Below are positions 1 to 11,474 of a stretch of DNA of 64,000 nucleotides, piece after piece. Origin of the DNA: Cercospora beticola. Its lineage: Eukaryota; Ascomycota; Dothideomycetes; Mycosphaerellales; Mycosphaerellaceae. The translations under genes were made by a program, and so were the position numbers. The notes beneath the pieces were generated by a model that was not told the DNA's origin, made no database searches, and was given only the letters and a program-made list of their open reading frames with translations. Location: assembly GCF_033473495.1 (NCBI RefSeq), contig NC_088944.1:496001-560000 (forward strand), given 5' to 3'. The first letter of the stretch is position 1; each line of letters starts with the position of its first letter.

Positions 1-3000
1 GAATTCTACGGGTCGCGTGAGCGAAGACTGCGAGGGATCTGGTACCGCCAATATTAGACGCCCAGCGGAGAAACTTGCAACGCCTGCAGGGACCCAAAGT
101 CTTAGATTGGATGAGCCCACCATACTCAGTGGAGCAGCTTCTTGAGACACCATTTCAAGCTTAGTGCGATTTTTCAGAGCCTGAGGATGATGACGCAGCA
201 CCTTCGGCCCCAAACGGGCAAATAGACGCGCAGATGATAACCACTAGCCACGTACGTACGCCAACTTCGTTGGCCCCGCTCTCCGGTTGCGCAGGGTTGC
301 CATGCTATCGGAGGAAGTCCAAGTGAACGCATTTACTGCGTCTGCGTTCGGGCCTTATTCACCGGCATATATATGGCGTTTACAGCCATATCTACAAGTT
401 AGGATGAAGGCGTATTTGATACATAGGTACGGTATATGCTATGATGTCTATAGGTGAACTGGGACCTATGATTTGGAGCCACCACATGTACTTAGTATCT
501 CTTCAATCAAATGTAAACAAATCATAATTAGTATGATACGCTATCTTTAAAGACAATGCAAAGATACATCCTTTTGCTAACATCTTCGTCATCCCTTACG
601 AGTACCCCATCGTCAACGCAGTTCTGGCACTCGAGCCGATGCTTGCCCCTGGAGGCATAGTCTGCGACGACGAGCATATCGAGTCGGTCTCGAAGCTAGT
701 AACACAGAATGCCAGAAGATGACACTGCAATGATGATTGTTTAGCTTTTCAGCTACCTGCAGTCATCTATGCACCTTCAGAATTGATATGTCACAAAGAG
801 GCCATTCCAGATACAAACGATCACAACTCAGTTCGAACTTTGAGCGCCAAGTGCAATGCTCCCAAATGCGACTGGTATACCACGTTGGACAGTTGTGAAC
901 AAGATACATCATCATGCTTTGCGGATGGTCGGTGCTGCTGATCATTGTATGGAAGCTATCCGAAGCTATACGGAAAAGACTGGTCCTGTATGCGCGAGGA
1001 TCCGTATTGATGTGCCCCTGCATGGCCAGGTCTGAGGCATTATTGCTACTCATTTGAGAACAATTGAGGCCCGCGCCTAGTTCCCTTTCTCTATGAAGCT
1101 CCAGGGTGTCCACACGAGTGAGTGACATGGGTCTATGGCACCAAAAGTTGCTGGCCTTCTAACGGAAATATGGACGCTGATTCTAGAATTCGTCGCCTCG
1201 ACAGAGATTCCAAGCGTGGAACTAACACGGTAGCTTCCAAGACCTTGCAGCTGTATACAAGTAAAGAGCTGGTTCCGCCGATTCTGTGAATTCTGGCGAG
1301 ACAAATGGCAGCCTCGCAAGAGATGGCGTTGCTACCACATATCCTATCAAAAGCCTACGGCGCAATCCCCCTCAGCTGCCTCTTCTCAAATACTTTCATC
1401 TCGACAAGGCTTCTCTTCAGCCCTATAACGACTGCGTTCAATTTCTTTTGGTACTGTCGAAGTATGGCACGCCATCGACAGCCCTAGCTTCATGGTCGTT
1501 CAAGTGAAACTATACGGGAGAAGAACATCCGGATCGCTGTTCTTATCCCGGCGGCCATGCAACCTCGATCAGAGGCTGCTATCAGGTAAAGGGCTGAAAA
1601 TCCTTCATATCGATATCGAGCCAATTTCCGAGCATTACGCTGCTGCGACTATGCATACGATGACGGACCGACTCCAGCTATCCGTCTCTGCTTGGCGATG
1701 CATAGGTCCCGAATGCAATGGTCTTGCCCGTTCGAACAGCACAGTAATGCTGTACCACGAAACACTCATGCTATTGTGGAAGCAAGCAGCAACAATCGTT
1801 CTGGGCGAGCTCGAAATCCTCACACAGCTACATGATAGCGTGTCATTTCTGTCGATCGACCGTGCGGGTATGGCTGTCACAAGGCTTTCCCTGTCCAGCC
1901 GTGCTGGAAGTGCGCGATTCGTTACAGCACGTTCTACGCGGATCAACGTACGACAGAGCGCTGGCTTCGATGGCTCGAGCTGGAACAAGAAAGCGGGCCA
2001 AGGTTGCTGCTGCCAACGAAGCAAGTAGAAATTACCTGTTGTCGCCAAGTATGGCGACTAGACCACTATAGCTGAAGAAGTGGATGGAGGGTCACGAGAA
2101 TTGTAGGTTACATTATAAGTCTGACCAGTGCAGGTCTAGATCCAGCGTCAGTCTTCTCATCACAATTCTAACCAGTGTATTGGTTTCACTCCTGATGTCC
2201 GCTCAGTCGGCGTCGTGGGCAAGGATACAAATGACAATATTTGCCTCGCAATCTTTGGCACATGTGTTAGAGGAGGGCGTAACGACGGAGTCAAGGCAAA
2301 GGCTGGCAGCAGTGGTGCAGAGGGTGAGGAGTCCGCCTTCGGACATCGAGGAGAACGACAAAAAGCTGGCTGCACTCGTGTCAGGTACGCAACTTGGGTT
2401 GAGAAGGTGGCCCGCAGCGCAGGGCGTGATTTCATCTCAGCAGAGCATCATTCTCAGGTGTTGGTGGATGTTGATTTGTGTAATTTTCGCTTTCTCCCGC
2501 TCTCTCTCTTCTTCTCTCTTTCGTGTATGTGAAGGAGGCATGTTTGAAATGTCACAGAGGGGATTACTGGCCGTTTTGTGGAAAGGACTCGTGATCAAAA
2601 TGCCGATCCACAAGCGGCGGCTGAGGGACTTTGTATCTCACACGCATGATTCATGTGACAGTAGTGACGGGCCGCTTTAAGCAAACTCCAAGATCGTATC
2701 TCTGCAGCCAGTTTCAGGGTCACACCGTGTACCGCAAAGCCAGGTGGCTGCGAATGTTGCCCGTGATACAGCTAATCAGTCGCTAACAAGCTCATCTAGA
2801 GAGCTTTGCATCAACATTGGCATTGACTATACGGTGGTGAAGATTCACTTCTGCAAAGGAGATGTTCTAGGCTGTTTCGCCGAATCGGATTGGTTTCAGC
2901 TACCCGAGTATATGACATCGGGAGACTCCTGCGCATGGATCGAAAGTGCTTGTGTATTAACCATGGCATCCTATTCCATTGGTAGTGGAACTATTATGAT

Positions 3001-4681
3001 ATCAACAGATCTCAGCGCTATCGTCGTCGCCGTAGCTCTTAGCACGATTCTGTGGTTACACCCGCACAAATCCGAGACTGTTCTCGGCTTTGCTCTATAA
3101 CTATGCATATGGGTAGTATCGATCAACGGATGCATCTCGTGCGTGCTGATGCTCAAGGAAATGTATCATTTCGAATAACGTGCAGGGTTGTTGGTTCCTA
3201 GTAAGTATAGCACCCTGATTTATTAATGTTCCTCTGGTACAATTTAGGTGGAAGTTCTTTAACGACAGGGGCCAGTCGCCAGGGCCGAGCTATACCAAAA
3301 CATGTACCAGCGCTATATCAGACTGAAATTGGAAGTGCTTGCTGTGCACTTCTGCAGATTTATGGCAACGCAATGCCGTATATGAAATCGAAGGCATTGA
3401 CCAGAGAGCTGCCAGCACTACTCAAGCCCCGCTGTTTTCTGGCTCAGTGACACATGGCGGCGAGACCTGTCAGCTGGCTGTATCGATGGACCTCTACCCC
3501 GACAGAGAATCGGTATGGAGGCCGATCAAGGTGATTTGGGGTGGTTTCCCGACGCGGCAAGAAGAAGGATGTCCCGACAGCTTCCATTCTATTATACCTA
3601 CCGACTTCCCAAACAGTCGTGCCACTGTTAGCTGGACCTGGTACAACCGTATTGGATGAAACATATGAGCATTTACTGGCGACTTTCGACGGCATACGTA
3701 GCACCTATAGTGACATGCTAACAGATATGAGCAATCGAGAGACATACTAAAATTTTGCCCATATAGAGGTCACCGGTTGATCAAACTCACGCGACTACTT
3801 GGAGAACTGACGGGCAGGTATATAGTCAATCTACCGACTACACAGTGCAAGACTGTGGAGAACTATAAATCTATCATTCCTCACGACGGTAGTATCGTGG
3901 AAACTCTTGGGCTGTACGAGAAACTTTGGGCGGCGGGACCGGCTTGCGAAGCTATTGCAGAAGGTCAGTTCTCTCAAGGGAACCGCTCTGGCAATTCAGT
4001 ACCGATGATGGACACGTCAGCCGACAGTATCAGCAATGGAGTCTCTGTCACATCGCCTCAATTGAGCAGTTTAATGCCGCCACAGCCCATAGTGACCATG
4101 CCAGGCTCTAGCACAGTGTTGAGCAAGGCTCAGGTGCCAGACGGTGTCGAGGTGTCGGACGATTTGCGATTTGAAGAATTGGTGCCCGGACGGACCAATG
4201 ATGTGTAATGGACCGAAGCAGTTTGGCTTCTGTCTTGAGGGAAGCGTTATCTGGCAGTCGGTTGCACAAGGCAGCTCATACATTATTCATGCCATCCGCG
4301 CGCCACTCAGCGATTCTTAGACGTAGTTTCTGCTGCGTGTCTCCTTTGCTCGCGATGACTAGCAAGTCTTTACTTTCCACGTCTACTGGTTGTTTGTCCA
4401 ATGCTTATGCTAAGACAGGCATTGGGAGCGCAAGGCGCCTAAGGCCTCGCGTGTACGTTCTGCCATGACCAACGCCAGTTCCAACTGATCTGTCCGGTTT
4501 TGGCGAAGCGACTTGTTTCCACGAGTGTCTAGATGTATAGTAGGTCTCCTACAGCAGAATAATGACCTTGCGGCCTCTCGCATCACGCCTGTGGCAGATC
4601 ACGGGATCTGGTCGGTACTTGCAAGCATAAAACCAGAGAAATCGCACGTCGTACGGCTCTCGAAGCTGCTGCCTAGGACGT
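1..4681. other. Gene-poor stretch, no supported gene
   Basis: Base composition is ordinary (not AT-rich), but open frames are short (up to about 200 codons), overlap on both strands and match no family I recognise. The longest are on + at 2084-2680, 2744-3100 and 3777-4208. Their residue composition is uneven and frames change repeatedly, as in decayed genes. A pyrimidine-rich tract lies near 2495-2525. I see no promoter, RNA gene or mobile-element end that can be defended. Confidence 0.4.
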
Positions 4682-5326
4682 GTGATCAAAGCTGCTCTAC
4701 AGCAAGAGCTCTACGCCTTGACGCAAGAAAACTTGGCGTACTACGTATTGTCCCTGGATACAGAAATCGAAAACACGCGGATTCAAAATGCATCAAAGCG
4801 GCTCCAAGATACCGTTTACTACGATAATAGCTCCTGCAAGTCCAAGTCCTTGCCCATCGATACAGTAGACATGACTTCTTCCATAGACCAGGCCGAGATA
4901 CTGGAACTACAACGTAAGATCGACGTGCTTGAATTTGATATCCAGGGAAATCATACCATGCTCAATCAGGAGCAATGCAGGAGACTGCAGCTGGAGGAAC
5001 ATATCGAAAGCGCAAAGGTCCCACAAGATCAAAAATTACAAGTACAGCAGAAGCGACTGGGCGCCTTGCAGCACCAGGTTGATCATCAGAGGATGCCATT
5101 CCATACAAAAGAATTTTTTGAGATTGAGGAATTGAAATCGGACCTTCGTAGCATGCAGCAAAACTACCAAGGGGTGAGATTTGGCTCGTACCACGGCAAG
5201 GCCGATACTCATGTCACGAAATATACGCATAGCATGGGCTGTATGTCTCACATAGAGGTCTGGCACGACGTAGGTCAATGTCAGACATCCGGCGACATTG
5301 ACGGGTTAAGCAAGCAGCTTGTTTAA
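4682..5326 (+). CDS. Hypothetical coiled-coil protein or fragment
   Basis: This is an open frame of 214 codons. From about residue 65 to 160 it is rich in Glu, Gln, Leu, Lys and Arg with heptad-like spacing, so a coiled coil is likely. No catalytic motif or named domain is visible. Neighbouring frames are short and unrelated, so it may be one surviving exon of a larger decayed gene. The start is simply the first ATG; nothing upstream supports it. I do not recognise the product. Codon-level support is weak, and a chance or relic frame remains possible. Confidence 0.25.
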   Translation: MIKAALQQELYALTQENLAYYVLSLDTEIENTRIQNASKRLQDTVYYDNSSCKSKSLPIDTVDMTSSIDQAEILELQRKIDVLEFDIQGNHTMLNQEQCRRLQLEEHIESAKVPQDQKLQVQQKRLGALQHQVDHQRMPFHTKEFFEIEELKSDLRSMQQNYQGVRFGSYHGKADTHVTKYTHSMGCMSHIEVWHDVGQCQTSGDIDGLSKQLV

Positions 5327-6477
5327 CTGGAGAAGTAACAGGCAGAGATCATAGATCTAGCAGGTACAACAAGATATAACTATGGTTCTCCAGATGCTCA
5401 TCTTAACTTGCACATACCGTCTTTAAATATGCAAGATTTCTGAAACATCGTGAAAATTCTGTCTATTTTCCAGTGGTAACGTTCAGATTCTAAGGCGCAA
5501 AATAACATCTTTGAATCTACTACGACCCGCCTCCGAGAGCCAAAACATACAAGTCTCGTACCGGGACGATCTGTAGAATGCCTAGCACCTAAGTGATTGC
5601 CGGTGGGGGTCGCAGTGATAGACGGCTGGCCATATCATCGACCTTTCGTGTACCAATAACAAATTGCTGACATCCTTTGGTCCTGTACTTTGCAGCTTTG
5701 CTAATGTGGTCGCTAGACTTCGATACCAGTTTGCAGAGATCCCAGAATTATGTCGAGTAGTAGACCTTTGGCCCCAATTCTGCTGGACTGCACAAACCGT
5801 CGATGGCGATTTCAATGATTCTGTCCTCAAACGTGCGGCTAATGCCTTGAGATGCCTTCGTCGATGGGACCGAAAGATTGAGACCAACGCATAGATCGTC
5901 GAGGTTACAGAATTGGCTGATAGTGCAGGACACGTTCTTGTCGCAACACGATATGACAGGAATGTCTACATGGCAGTGTGGCCTCAAGCTGCGCTGGTCT
6001 GTCGCAGATATCGAGAGAATCGAGCAGATTAAAAATGCCGTGTCGAGCCTCCCAGACGATATCATGTTGCAAGGTGGTACTGCTTTTCAGTCGAGCAATT
6101 GTATGCGGCACTCGTGCTTCTCTGGAATATCAGATGGCAAGGCTGAAAAGCCCTTTATTGTCTACGATGATCCAGATTTGGACCGTTCCGGCGATGAGCA
6201 TTGAATTTGATCTAGATGCATGTAATGCTGAGGCTTGTGGTGGAGCTGGGAACGATCGTCCATGTCTCGTTCGGGACATTTCATGCAACGAGCAAGCCAT
6301 TGACAAAGCTCAGCTGAATTAACGCCACTGTCACTCAAGAAAGGCCTACACGCATCTAGCAATTGACTTTGATCATAGTCGCTGAAACACAAATCAGAGG
6401 CTTGGTTCACGTTGGCAGCTGATGTCACTATATCATTCTAAGTAACATGGAGTATAACCTGTGAGCGATTCAGAATC
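5327..6477. other. Decayed or non-coding stretch
   Basis: Short overlapping frames occur on both strands. Two on + read more protein-like than the rest (5664-5894, with a Trp/Leu/Arg-rich segment, and 5878-6204) and overlap each other in different frames. This would fit a frameshifted relic, but no family is recognised. Confidence 0.3.
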
Positions 6478-7205
6478 GTGCTATTGCCGACTTGTCTCAT
6501 TATTGATAGTGTTAGAGACAGCTCCGACGAGCTCGCACCACGAAGTCCGTCGAACGATAGCTTGGTAAAGAAGCGTGCCATTCGTGGAGACCAATATTGG
6601 TTAACCTCCAAATACGCACTGCTTGTTGCTAATAACGCCATGGGACAATGGAAGAAGATGGCCAAACATGACCTGCAAAAAGCTGTCCCGCAACCGGCAC
6701 TTGACATCGAGAAGAAAACTTCGCCCGAAACTCACATGCCGCTAGAGCTCATGCAGGCATAGCCACCAGCTATGCCTGCCGAGTCGGCTCGGACTACCAC
6801 TGCCGCACGCTCTACTCGCTAGGGCACACAAGGGTGTTCGACGACAACCCTTCAGCCGATGCCAAGCATGGACAGCCGTCGGTGTGCAAGAATGATACTG
6901 TTGCTGATAGTACAATACGGTCCGAGAACTTCGATCCAAACGCTGCTGAGCGGGCTGCGTTCACCGTGCAAGTCGTGGCGTATTGGACGAATATGAACAG
7001 GCAGAGTCTGGAAATGCAGGCTCATTTTGTTCTTGACAATCTTTGTCAGACGATTGACACGCGCAACATGTGCGGTAGACATACATTGAGATCTCTGATT
7101 GCCTCCCATTCCGCTGAGACGTTGTTGAGCAAGTTTTGGGAGACTAAGAGCATGATGACATTGGAAGGTCTCCTCATAGAGCTCGTTGTGAGTGTCAAAG
7201 CTTAG
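6478..7205 (+). pseudogene. Possible two-part relic of an unknown protein
   Basis: Two + frames follow each other (6478-6762 and 6834-7205). Both have fairly even amino-acid use and amphipathic stretches (for example residues 40-65 of the first, 50-90 of the second). They could be exons of one gene or a frame-broken relic. No acceptable intron was fixed between them and no domain is recognised. The region leads into the ankyrin relic downstream on the same strand. Confidence 0.22.
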
Positions 7206-7671
7206 AGAACCTACTGCGAACGTCAAGCTAAGGAAGACTCACCGCATGAGTTTTCGTGCAATGCGTGTTGACATAACCCATTGGCCCGAAAGGTAATTTC
7301 TAGCCGCATGCGCTGGCAATTTGATCGTTCGTGATGAAAGCCTCTTGTTTCGGCCAAGGCAGCAAGTGCGTTCTCGTTAGACCCAACAGTCTTGAAGCTT
7401 CCAGCAGCAGCACACCACCCGAAGGCTAGAAGATTACTCCAGCGCCTACTTCACGTCGTACCGTGCCATGCGGCTCCTTTGTCCATATTTTGATCGGACG
7501 CGAGTATGTGAGGAGGTAGAGTTGGTGTGCGGAGTTGCGTGATTGTGGCCTCGTCATTCGTCTGGTAGGCAGTCCTACTGTAAACCGGCCTAGCTTCGTA
7601 AGTCTTAGAACGTCCCGATTTTCGCTCGTCTTCTTCCTGCCATCCTACACTCATCTTCACTGCAGCTTGAC
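7206..7671. other. No gene seen
   Basis: Only short shadow frames are present. No repeat, RNA gene or regulatory element can be supported here. Confidence 0.4.
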
Positions 7672-8281
7672 TTGAAGAACCCTATGGTTCCACTCGCCGA
7701 ACTTGGCTTCAATGCGAACGACGATGTTCCGGACATGTTCGATTACAGGGAACAGCCTTACGAGCACACTTGTCTCGTTAGCAGCCTCGAGCGGGCGTCC
7801 GCAAACAACGATCCTCCGGCGCTGAAGTCGCAGCCGCTCATGTTGGAAGTGCGACGCTATCGCGAGCCAGAGCAATCGTTCAGCTCCTACCGCAGTACGG
7901 ATGGCCCATAAACGCGGCCCTCAGCTTGTCAGACTTCCCAGCACTTGCGTAGGTCAATCTTGGTAGCAGGGCAACGGCCCCTACTCATATCGATCACAGA
8001 TACGCGTGGGAGACTTGGAACTGACCACATGGCTCCTATCCCATAGGGCCGATCCAGATGCTTCCTGTCGGCTCGAAAAGACGCCTCTGTCGGCTGCAGT
8101 TCAGCGTGCCCACTTCGATGTAATCCGAACACCGTTCGCGTGTGATGGAAGCGTTGGGCAAGCTCAGCTTCTTCATTGCGCAATCTGGCGCAACAACCCC
8201 GACCGCCTGGCTATCGTGAATTACATGATACCGCAAGGCGCACCTATAAACCCACTGATATACCATCAACATTCCCGCTGA
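7672..8281 (+). pseudogene. Ankyrin-repeat protein relic
   Basis: The frame at 8006-8281 contains recognisable ankyrin helices: a GDLELTTWLLSHRADPDA stretch followed by a TPLSAAVQRAHFDVI helix pair, then LLHCAIWRN and a GAPIN hairpin. These match the G-x-TPLHxAA-x-x-G consensus in spacing. The preceding frame (7672-7911) reads as the linker before the repeats. It only continues sensibly (YGWPINAALSLSDFPALA) if the frame shifts near 7890-7905, and that continuation hits a TAG about 50 bp later. No GT..AG splice that I tried restores frame. Ankyrin proteins are common, fast-turnover genes in filamentous fungi; partner and role cannot be read from a fragment. I call it a pseudogene with at least one frameshift. 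The alternative is an unusual multi-intron gene. Confidence 0.55.
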
Positions 8282-8705
8282 TTCAGACAGCGAGGGGCGG
8301 CTCGGACCGGGCTTTGTCTGTAGTATGTTCAGTGGTAGCTCGAAGATTTGAACAAAGACAGAACAGAATGTCAAATCGCGATGACGACGGGCAGTTCTCG
8401 GTCAGGGATAGGCCTTGCAGGAGAAGTTGCTGGGTTGGAGAGTTCTGGAGGCTCCAGGCCGCGGCAGATGTTGCCACGACACTGATGCCCCCCTTCCACA
8501 TCAGTCCAGATCAGAAGCTTGCGACTAAATATGGTTATGTCTCGCGACTTTTCTTTGACAACTGATGCTTCAGGTGGGGGGCCTGAGGCCAACTTGAATT
8601 GTAGAAGAAGGGATCTGGAGATTGCAAAGTGGTCAATGAAGTGGTCAGTGTCTTCAAATGGAGTGGGAATACTTCCATCGGGTGAGTTACGATGCGACAC
8701 TTGCT
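8282..8705. other. Stretch between ankyrin relic and minisatellite
   Basis: A + frame (8176-8565) overlaps the end of the ankyrin relic and may hold further decayed repeat sequence, but the ankyrin consensus is lost after about 8300. Nothing else is identifiable. Confidence 0.3.
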
Positions 8706-8955
8706 GAGACGGAGGCCTGTTGAAGGCGGCTGGGATGGACGCTTGCTGAGAAGGAGGCTTGTTGAGATGGAGCGTTGCTCAGATGGAGGCTTGGTGAGAA
8801 GGAGGCTTGGTGAGATGGAGCGTTGCTGAGAAGGAGGCTTGCTGAGAAGGAGGCTTGCTGAGATGGACACCTGCTGGGATGGACGCTTGCTGAGATGGAC
8901 ACTTGCTGAGATGTAGCGTTGCTGAGATGAAGACTTGCTGAGATGTAGCGTTGCT
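8706..8955. repeat. 16-bp minisatellite, about 16 units
   Basis: Head-to-tail 16-bp units of the type GAGAAGGAGGCTTGCT, GAGATGGAGCGTTGCT or GAGATGGACACTTGCT run for about 250 bp, with one short unit near the left end. Variants differ at positions 5-6 and 9-11 of the unit. The minus strand is open through the array and would encode a Ser/Gln/Ala/Leu-rich repeat protein, but 16 is not a multiple of 3, so the peptide repeats every 16 residues. The openness probably reflects absence of stops in the unit rather than selection. Confidence 0.85.
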
Positions 8956-9216
8956 GAAAGGTGCGACAGGCATCGTGAAGGCTGTAAAGTTGATCAAAGT
9001 AACGAACGTGATACGTTGGAAGAGGTAGGTGTGGTGCGACTTGCACAGCGCAGGCTCAACATCCACGGCGGGTGGCCAGTCCGCCGCAGAGGAGAGACTA
9101 CGTGGCAAGCAGTGAAAGAGGTTGTGTGTATGTGTGTGTGAGATGTACTCAGCTCTTTCATTTCCAAGTCCAAGTAGGCCGGAAGAGGGTGAGAATGTGT
9201 CGAGGGTACGTGTCGT
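8956..9216. other. Flank of the minisatellite
   Basis: No gene is supported. A short TG-rich run lies near 9122-9140. The minus-strand frame that crosses the minisatellite continues here but shows no domain. Confidence 0.3.
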
Positions 9217-9250
9217 GTGCAAGCTGCAAGAGGTGTCTTCGATCGTTTGC

Positions 9251-9354
9251 TGGATTCGGAAGCAGCTCGTGCTGTCGAAGTGCGCCGGCTCGAGAAAGGT
9301 TGGCTGAATTCGGAAGCGGCTCGTGCTGTAGGAGTGCGTGAGCTCGAGGAAGAA
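9251..9354. repeat. Tandem duplication of about 50 bp
   Basis: Two adjacent copies (about 9251-9299 and 9304-9354) share GATTCGGAAGC / AATTCGGAAGC, GCTCGTGCTGT and GCTCGAG with small differences. On the minus strand each copy reads as a Phe-Leu-Glu-rich segment ending in CFRIQ or RFRIQ. This suggests a repeat inside a former or orphan minus-strand gene. Confidence 0.6.
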
Positions 9355-9599
9355 GGTCACTGCGCAGGTGTTGGAGGGTGGATTGGTGTGGCGATCAGTT
9401 CGGCGGTCGGGGTGATCAGGCCTTTCCGCCTCGACCATCATCTCGCCGAAGGAGGTGCTGTTGCGGGTGGCGGTCAGGGAAGACTCAGCTTGACGTGCCT
9501 GACGGCATTGACTGGAGAGCGGTGGTCGCGAGGGTGCCGCCGCCCTCGACTCGATGCGTTGGGGAGAGAGTGGGCGTTCGCTGCCGCTGAAGATTGGAG

Positions 9600-9998
9600 T
9601 CAGTCCGCTGCCACAAAAGACACGTCGGCGAGTTGCTGTGGGGGAGGTGCGCAGGGCGGTGGGAGAATCAAGTTCGCCGAGAGGGTGATCAGGCCCCTCA
9701 GCTCCCCCATCTTCTCCTCCGTTGCAAGGTCAGGAGTTGTTGTGAGCAGGTGAGACTTAGCTTTGAGCCATGTCGCCGCCCGAGTTGGGACTGGCCTGGC
9801 CGGCGCCGTCGCCGCGGTGATGAGGTTGATGGCAGCGAGGTCAAGTGCAAAGTCACGCGGCGATGGACGCCGGTGAGTGCACGGAATGGAGGGTGGCGGA
9901 GGTGGGTCGAGGGAGAAGGAGGATGGAGGATGAAGAAGGTGATGAAGCTGGAGGATGGAGTTGGAGATGAACAAGTGACGAGTCAGCGCGCAAGTCAA
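9600..9998 (-). CDS. Hypothetical protein, low support
   Basis: This minus-strand frame of 132 codons has a proline-rich N-terminal third and an Ala/Leu-rich amphipathic segment (about residues 52-105) that looks more protein-like than the competing + frames. A related sequence appears to recur at about 9378-9480 (GGTGATCAGGCC and CGCCGA boxes in the same order), so this may be part of a duplicated orphan gene. No family is recognised and no start is confirmed. A long + frame (9594-10292) overlaps it and is very Arg/Trp-rich, typical of an antisense shadow. Confidence 0.2.
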   Translation of the reverse strand: MTCALTRHLFISNSILQLHHLLHPPSSFSLDPPPPPSIPCTHRRPSPRDFALDLAAINLITAATAPARPVPTRAATWLKAKSHLLTTTPDLATEEKMGELRGLITLSANLILPPPCAPPPQQLADVSFVAAD

Positions 9999-10419
9999 GT
10001 GGGAAGGAAGTGCGTGACGCGTCGCGTCGGTGTGGAAGGTAACGTTTGTTGTTTACAGCAGTCGCGCTGTGGGCGCGCGTCAAAAGAAGCAAGAGGCAGG
10101 AGGCAGGAACCAAGCGCGCACGCGGTCGACAAACACTTCTGCAATTCAAAGATGCGCTCTGCTACACATCTTGGCGTCTCGCGCGAGCATGACCACTGGC
10201 AAGTGATTGACTGCGAGGAGGTTTGGGGGCCCGATACCACGGGTTCCATCTACTACTTCTCCCGGAGTTCTCTCGCCTCTGATTGCCTGTGAGCCTACTT
10301 CATTTTAGTCACTGACTTCGCCATCAGACTCTTCCTCAGCACGCGGCTGCATAAAGCTGTCGCCAGTGCGCCGTGTGTCCGTGAACAGCATGCTTCTGTC
10401 CATCAGCGTCTCGTTCTCA

Positions 10420-10806
10420 TCACGTCCTTTGATATCCTACTTCTTGTTCAGCACTCGGCTGCTTTGGGTCGTCGCCAGTGCCGGCGCCAGTGCGTTGAGT
10501 AACAGACTCTTCCGCAATGCCGCCTTGCTGATCGTTGTCCTCTTGATTGCCGCCGGCTCGACTGGCGGCTTGATCGCTCCGGCCATGGGTCATCTGTGTG
10601 CCCTGAGGTTCAGGCGTGCTCCGCAGCATGGAAACAGGATCAGACAGTAGCTCGTTCATGTTCAGCTCAAGGCCTGCTTGTGTGCGGTCCTGCATGAGCG
10701 TAGCGTCAATTGAGCCGTATGCTATGTTACTACGTGGTGAAGACGAAATGTATTGCTGACTCTGAGGACTGCGAGGCCTCGAATGCTCGTCAAGGCAACG
10801 GTCCAT
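10420..10806 (-). CDS. Hypothetical hydrophilic protein or exon
   Basis: This is a frame of 128 codons, Gln/Asp/Gly/Thr-rich and probably disordered, with no hydrophobic core. Composition is even enough to be coding, but there is no domain. It lies immediately downstream, on the same strand, of the MFS-like relic. It could be the C-terminal tail of that gene after frame breaks, or an independent small orphan gene. Confidence 0.25.
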   Translation of the reverse strand: MDRCLDEHSRPRSPQSQQYISSSPRSNIAYGSIDATLMQDRTQAGLELNMNELLSDPVSMLRSTPEPQGTQMTHGRSDQAASRAGGNQEDNDQQGGIAEESVTQRTGAGTGDDPKQPSAEQEVGYQRT

Positions 10807-11474
10807 GTCATCTCGTCGTGCCAGTCCAACTGTGCCTTGTGTAGATTAGTAAAGAAGGTATCAGGTAGAATATCGCTGTATAGAAGCCACCTGTGAGAGA
10901 AGCAGCGCACTGTTCTCCATCAGTTATTGCTCTTCGATTGCTAGGAGAGAGTGACCAATCCATGCTTCAGATCACATTGTCGAGCAACGTAACACGCTCG
11001 GAGGGACAGTTTCTTCGTCTTGGATCCACCTAGTAAAGGCCCAACAACACTGGCGATGCTTTGGATCCCGCCGAATAGAGTCAGGTCGATCGGATGCTGC
11101 TTCTGTGCGTAGCTGAGCCGGCGGAAGCCGTGTCGCACCGCCATTGCATCCCTCGAGCCGGTGCGCACAATGGTGCATGTGGAGTTCCAGGTCGAAAAGT
11201 GTTGTCGGATGCACAGGCATGATATGCTCGGCCCCGAAGCCTTGCCAATGCAGCTGGCCAACCTCCTGTTGATGCACCGCGAACAGTAATTCGGACCAGT
11301 GGGTTCCGCAATGAATCTCTCCCGCCCGGACACACGTCCGCAACCAGCTCCTCGAACAGCAGTCCCAGGGACGGTGAATGACGGCTTAAGTCTTGCCATG
11401 CATCTTGCCACATCTTTGTCGTAGAGCACCGTCCGATCCAAATAAGCTCGCGATATCGACTCCGATCGCATCAT
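10722..11474 (-). pseudogene. Relic of an MFS (DHA-type) transporter
   Basis: Near the C-terminal end of the 10941-11474 frame is the string LFGGIQSIASVVGPLLGG. It resembles the MFS motif C of drug:H+ antiporters (G-x(8)-G-x(3)-GP-x(2)-GG) and is followed by a KLSLRACY segment where family members have the Trp-Arg-x-Cys-Phe start of the next helix. A second frame (10722-10910) would supply the following loop (AQLDWHDEMTW). The rest of the 10941-11474 frame is not a normal set of transmembrane helices, so the gene is broken by frameshifts and substitutions. Family assignment rests on one motif and its spacing. The substrate cannot be inferred. Confidence 0.4.

Noticed and set aside
10366..10650. 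Plus-strand frame with a hydrophobic segment
   Set aside because: Antisense to the hydrophilic minus frame at 10420-10806; hydrophobicity follows from reverse-reading Gln/Asp codons.
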